Below are positions 61,541-64,000 of a DNA stretch of 64,000 nucleotides, in pieces. Each line of letters starts with the position of its first letter. Within the stretch, counting starts at the first letter, position 1. The position numbers and the translations under genes are program-made. The notes beneath the pieces are model-generated. The model was not told where the DNA came from and ran no database searches. It saw nothing but the letters and a program-made list of their open reading frames with translations. Origin of the DNA: Solimicrobium sp040544425 (GTDB lineage Bacteria > Pseudomonadota > Gammaproteobacteria > Burkholderiales > Burkholderiaceae_D); assembly GCA_040544425.1 (NCBI GenBank), contig JBEONO010000014.1:62001-126000 (forward strand), written 5' to 3'.

Positions 61541-63067
61541 ATGAAAACACTTTTTACCCAACTTCTGCTTGTACTCGCCTGCCTTTCTTTGTTCGGCAAT
61601 GCCTGTGCTGAAGACCAGGTGACCCCACCGGCCGCAGTGGCTGCTACCGCCGCTGTTGCCACACCCATTGCCACACCTGCTGCCACACCCGCAGCCGCTA
61701 CAGCACCTGCCGCTGCGCCCGCGCCAGTCCCCAATAAAGGCGACACTGCCTGGATGCTGGTTGCAACCCTGTTGGTGATCTTGATGACGATACCGGGTCT
61801 GGCGCTGTTTTACGGCGGCCTGGTGCGCTCCAAAAATATGCTGTCGATTTTGATGCAGGTGTTTATGATCTTCGCCGTCATTATCGTGCTGTGGTGCGTC
61901 TATGGTTATTCACTGGCCTTCACGGAAGGAAATGCATTTATTGGTTCGTTGAGCGGCCCTGGTGGTCGAGCCTTTTTGAATAACATTTTTGATCCGGCCA
62001 CTGGCACTTTCGCCACGGCGGCGACTTTCAGCAAAGGTGTTGTGATTCCCGAGTTTGTGTATGTCGCATTTCAGGCGACCTTTGCGGCAATCACCTGCGG
62101 TTTGATTATCGGTGCCTTTGCCGAGCGTGCGAAATTTGCGGCTGTCTTGTTATTCGTCGTATTGTGGTTCACCTTCTCGTATCTGCCGATCGCGCACATG
62201 GTCTGGTTCTGGCCAGGTCCGGATGGCATTAAAGATGCAGCTACCCTGGCCAGTGAAACTGCCAAAGGTGGTTGGTTGTGGCAAAAAGGTGCGCTTGATT
62301 TTGCGGGCGGTACCGTGGTGCATATCAATGCCGCCGTTGCTGGTTTGGTTGGCGCGGTCATGATCGGCAAACGGGTCGGTTACGGTAAGGAATCGATGGC
62401 CCCCCACTCATTGACGATGACGATGATCGGTTCTTCCTTGTTGTGGGTCGGCTGGTTTGGTTTTAATGCCGGTTCTGCCCTGGAAGCTGGTGACGTTGCT
62501 GCATTAGCGTTCGTCAACACATTGCTGGCGACAGCGGCGGCGGCAGTATCCTGGGTTGGCGGTGAATGGATGGTCAAAGGAAAGCCGTCGATGCTGGGCG
62601 GCGCTTCAGGAGCGGTGGCTGGACTGGTTGCCATCACCCCGGCTTGCGGATTTGTCGGACCGATGGGTGCGTTGGCAATCGGCTTGCTGGCAGGTGTAAT
62701 TTGCCTGTGGGGCGTGAATGGCTTGAAACGGTTGTTGGGCGCGGATGATTCTCTGGACGTGTTTGGCGTACACGGTGTGGGCGGTATTCTGGGCGCGTTG
62801 TTGACCGGCGTATTTGCGTCACCTAATTTGGGCGGGCAGGGAATTATGGACTACGTGGCCAATAAAATGTCGGCCGATCCGTACAGCATCAGCGCGCAAT
62901 TGCTGATCCAGGGTGAAGCGGTGCTCACCACGGTTGTCTGGTCTGCCGTTGTCTCAGTGATTGCTTACAAGCTGGTGGATATAGTCATTGGATTGCGTGT
63001 TCCCGAAGACGAGGAACGCGAAGGTCTGGATATCACCAGCCATGGCGAATCTGCCTATCATGGCTGA
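61541..63067 (+). CDS. amtB: Ammonium transporter
   Basis: The 508-residue Amt channel has a signal peptide (LFTQLLLVLACLSLFGNACA), then an Ala/Pro/Thr-rich periplasmic segment (about residues 25-65) and 11 membrane segments. Signatures: GLALFYGGLVRSKNMLS, FAGGTVVHINAAVAGLVGA (pore His) and DSLDVFGVHGVGGILGALLTGVFA (second pore His). It conducts ammonium across the inner membrane and is gated by GlnK. A low-complexity linker of this kind is common in betaproteobacterial AmtB. Confidence 0.96.
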   Translation: MKTLFTQLLLVLACLSLFGNACAEDQVTPPAAVAATAAVATPIATPAATPAAATAPAAAPAPVPNKGDTAWMLVATLLVILMTIPGLALFYGGLVRSKNMLSILMQVFMIFAVIIVLWCVYGYSLAFTEGNAFIGSLSGPGGRAFLNNIFDPATGTFATAATFSKGVVIPEFVYVAFQATFAAITCGLIIGAFAERAKFAAVLLFVVLWFTFSYLPIAHMVWFWPGPDGIKDAATLASETAKGGWLWQKGALDFAGGTVVHINAAVAGLVGAVMIGKRVGYGKESMAPHSLTMTMIGSSLLWVGWFGFNAGSALEAGDVAALAFVNTLLATAAAAVSWVGGEWMVKGKPSMLGGASGAVAGLVAITPACGFVGPMGALAIGLLAGVICLWGVNGLKRLLGADDSLDVFGVHGVGGILGALLTGVFASPNLGGQGIMDYVANKMSADPYSISAQLLIQGEAVLTTVVWSAVVSVIAYKLVDIVIGLRVPEDEEREGLDITSHGESAYHG

Positions 63068-63133
63068 CGTGTAAATTGAAACGCGCTTGATGAATTAAGC
63101 GCGTTGTACTGTGTTTGTTGTGTGATGAGTTTG

Positions 63134-63162
63134 GGGCGCTTCGAGAGAAGCGCCCTTTTTTT
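63134..63162 (+). terminator. Intrinsic terminator of glnK-amtB
   Basis: A 9-bp perfect stem with a GAGA tetraloop (GGGCGCTTC-gaga-GAAGCGCCC) is followed by seven T, 67 bases after the amtB stop. A second inverted pair (AACGCGCTT...AAGCGCGTT) lies just upstream at about 63079-63104. Confidence 0.95.
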
Positions 63163-63320
63163 ATGGTGACCGGGGCTACCTCTTTAAATGTGCCCGGGCA
63201 TATCCAGGAGTAAACCCAGACCATTTACGTCAATTGATGAAAATCCCGGCTAGGCATTGATGCAACCGGCCAGGAGAATTAACGCTCCGTTTTCCCGAAT
63301 TGGAAAGGCTTGCGTTAATC

Positions 63321-64000
63321 ATGACTGATCTCACATCTCCCAACACCACCGACCAACACGAAGATGAATGGGTCGATTTTAGTTGGGGTATAGGTGGTGG
63401 TGCCCAGGTAGCAGTGCAAATGACACCGGTCGCAAATCGCAGCAAGGTGTGCATGCGAGTACCGCCGGTAAAGTTGATCCCAATTGTATTTTTACCCGGA
63501 ATTATGGGTAGTAACCTTCGTATGAGGCGCAGTCGTCAGGAGCTATTAAAAAAAGAAAATAATATTGCCTGGCGACCGGATGCAGTTGGTTTATTTGAAC
63601 CTCATGACAGCCCGGCGAAAGAGCGCCAACTGCGCCTCGATCCGGATTCGACCGAAGTTGATTACTACGAATTGACGAACGCCAATGGCAGGTTCGACGC
63701 CACCGGCGACCTGACCGAAACGTCGGACAAGCGGCACCACAATGTGCCCGACAGGCTGGAAGACATTGGCTTGTTACGCAGCGATCCTGGTGGCGAAAAA
63801 ATACACTTTTCTGCTGCCCAAAAAGCCCGCGCGCGCGGCTGGAGCGAAGTCATGTTTGGCTCCTATGGCGGGATTCTCAAAATACTGGAGGGCCAGCTCA
63901 ACTACATTCTCGAAATGGGCGATGGCAAGCGCGTCCCGAAGCAAAGTTGGGTTGCCGGTAATCACTGGTATTCCTGGCACCATGCAGGCGAAGTCGTGAA
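63321..64000 (+). CDS. Lipase/esterase-like alpha/beta hydrolase, 3' end outside the window
   Basis: The frame stays open from the ATG at 63321 to the window end (226 codons and more to come). The first 50 residues are polar. PIVFLPGIMGSNLRMRRSRQ is the oxyanion-loop pattern of large alpha/beta hydrolases (LCAT-like and type VI secretion phospholipase effectors), followed by NNIAWRPDAVGLFEP and later RGWSEVMFGSYGGILKILE. The nucleophile GxSxG should lie beyond the window. Type VI effector is a possibility only; a genomic check of the neighbours would decide. GGAAAGG lies 12 bases upstream of the start. Confidence 0.65.
   Translation, partial: MTDLTSPNTTDQHEDEWVDFSWGIGGGAQVAVQMTPVANRSKVCMRVPPVKLIPIVFLPGIMGSNLRMRRSRQELLKKENNIAWRPDAVGLFEPHDSPAKERQLRLDPDSTEVDYYELTNANGRFDATGDLTETSDKRHHNVPDRLEDIGLLRSDPGGEKIHFSAAQKARARGWSEVMFGSYGGILKILEGQLNYILEMGDGKRVPKQSWVAGNHWYSWHHAGEVV

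Overview
The window looks like chromosomal DNA of a betaproteobacterium, most likely Burkholderiales and possibly near Oxalobacteraceae. The pointers are a metX-metW overlap, glnK-amtB close to ubiK and comM, and protein sequences of that type; this is inference, since no rRNA or other marker gene is present. I saw no tRNA, rRNA, CRISPR array, complete insertion sequence or phage.

Layout. 0-3.3 kb: a tandem duplication carrying two Ser-rich small proteins and broken copies of a lipoprotein gene, then a DUF433/DUF5615 toxin-antitoxin pair. 3.3-8.7 kb: a leftward core run (metX-metW, AmpG-like permease, hydrolase, NADH dehydrogenase II, lipoprotein) with a SAM-II riboswitch before metX. 8.9-10.3 kb: a candidate type III effector with a CesT-like chaperone. 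10.3-24.2 kb: a complete putrescine import and gamma-glutamylation pathway (puuABCD, speB, potFGHI) with a LysR regulator and a cupin, containing two 95-bp palindromic REP-like elements. 25-29.6 kb: a 1520-residue pentapeptide-repeat protein. 30-41 kb: purU, an S9 peptidase, a decayed HigBA-like pair, a phenylpyruvate/indolepyruvate decarboxylase, a hemerythrin-PAS protein, a spermidine dehydrogenase, an intact higBA and an HDOD protein. 42-47 kb: two related beta-solenoid proteins flanking a pentapeptide protein. 47-59 kb: DUF1501/DUF1800, omega-amino acid aminotransferase with semialdehyde dehydrogenase, lrp-dadA, an FAH-family hydrolase and comM. 59-64 kb: a third pentapeptide protein, ubiK, sigma54-type glnK-amtB, and the start of a lipase-like gene.

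Two themes stand out. First, polyamine and amino-acid catabolism: agmatine to putrescine to GABA (speB, puu, pot) and, by inference, spermidine to 1,3-diaminopropane to beta-alanine to acetyl-CoA (spdH, aminotransferase, mmsA). Second, a scattered set of accessory proteins that look like secreted effectors: Ser-rich N-termini, solenoid C-termini and one effector-chaperone cassette. Several share what looks like one divergent module of about 75 residues, and the two beta-solenoid genes share a highly conserved non-coding upstream block. This effector family is the best candidate here for an undescribed system. No secretion apparatus lies in the window, so the secretion route is inference.
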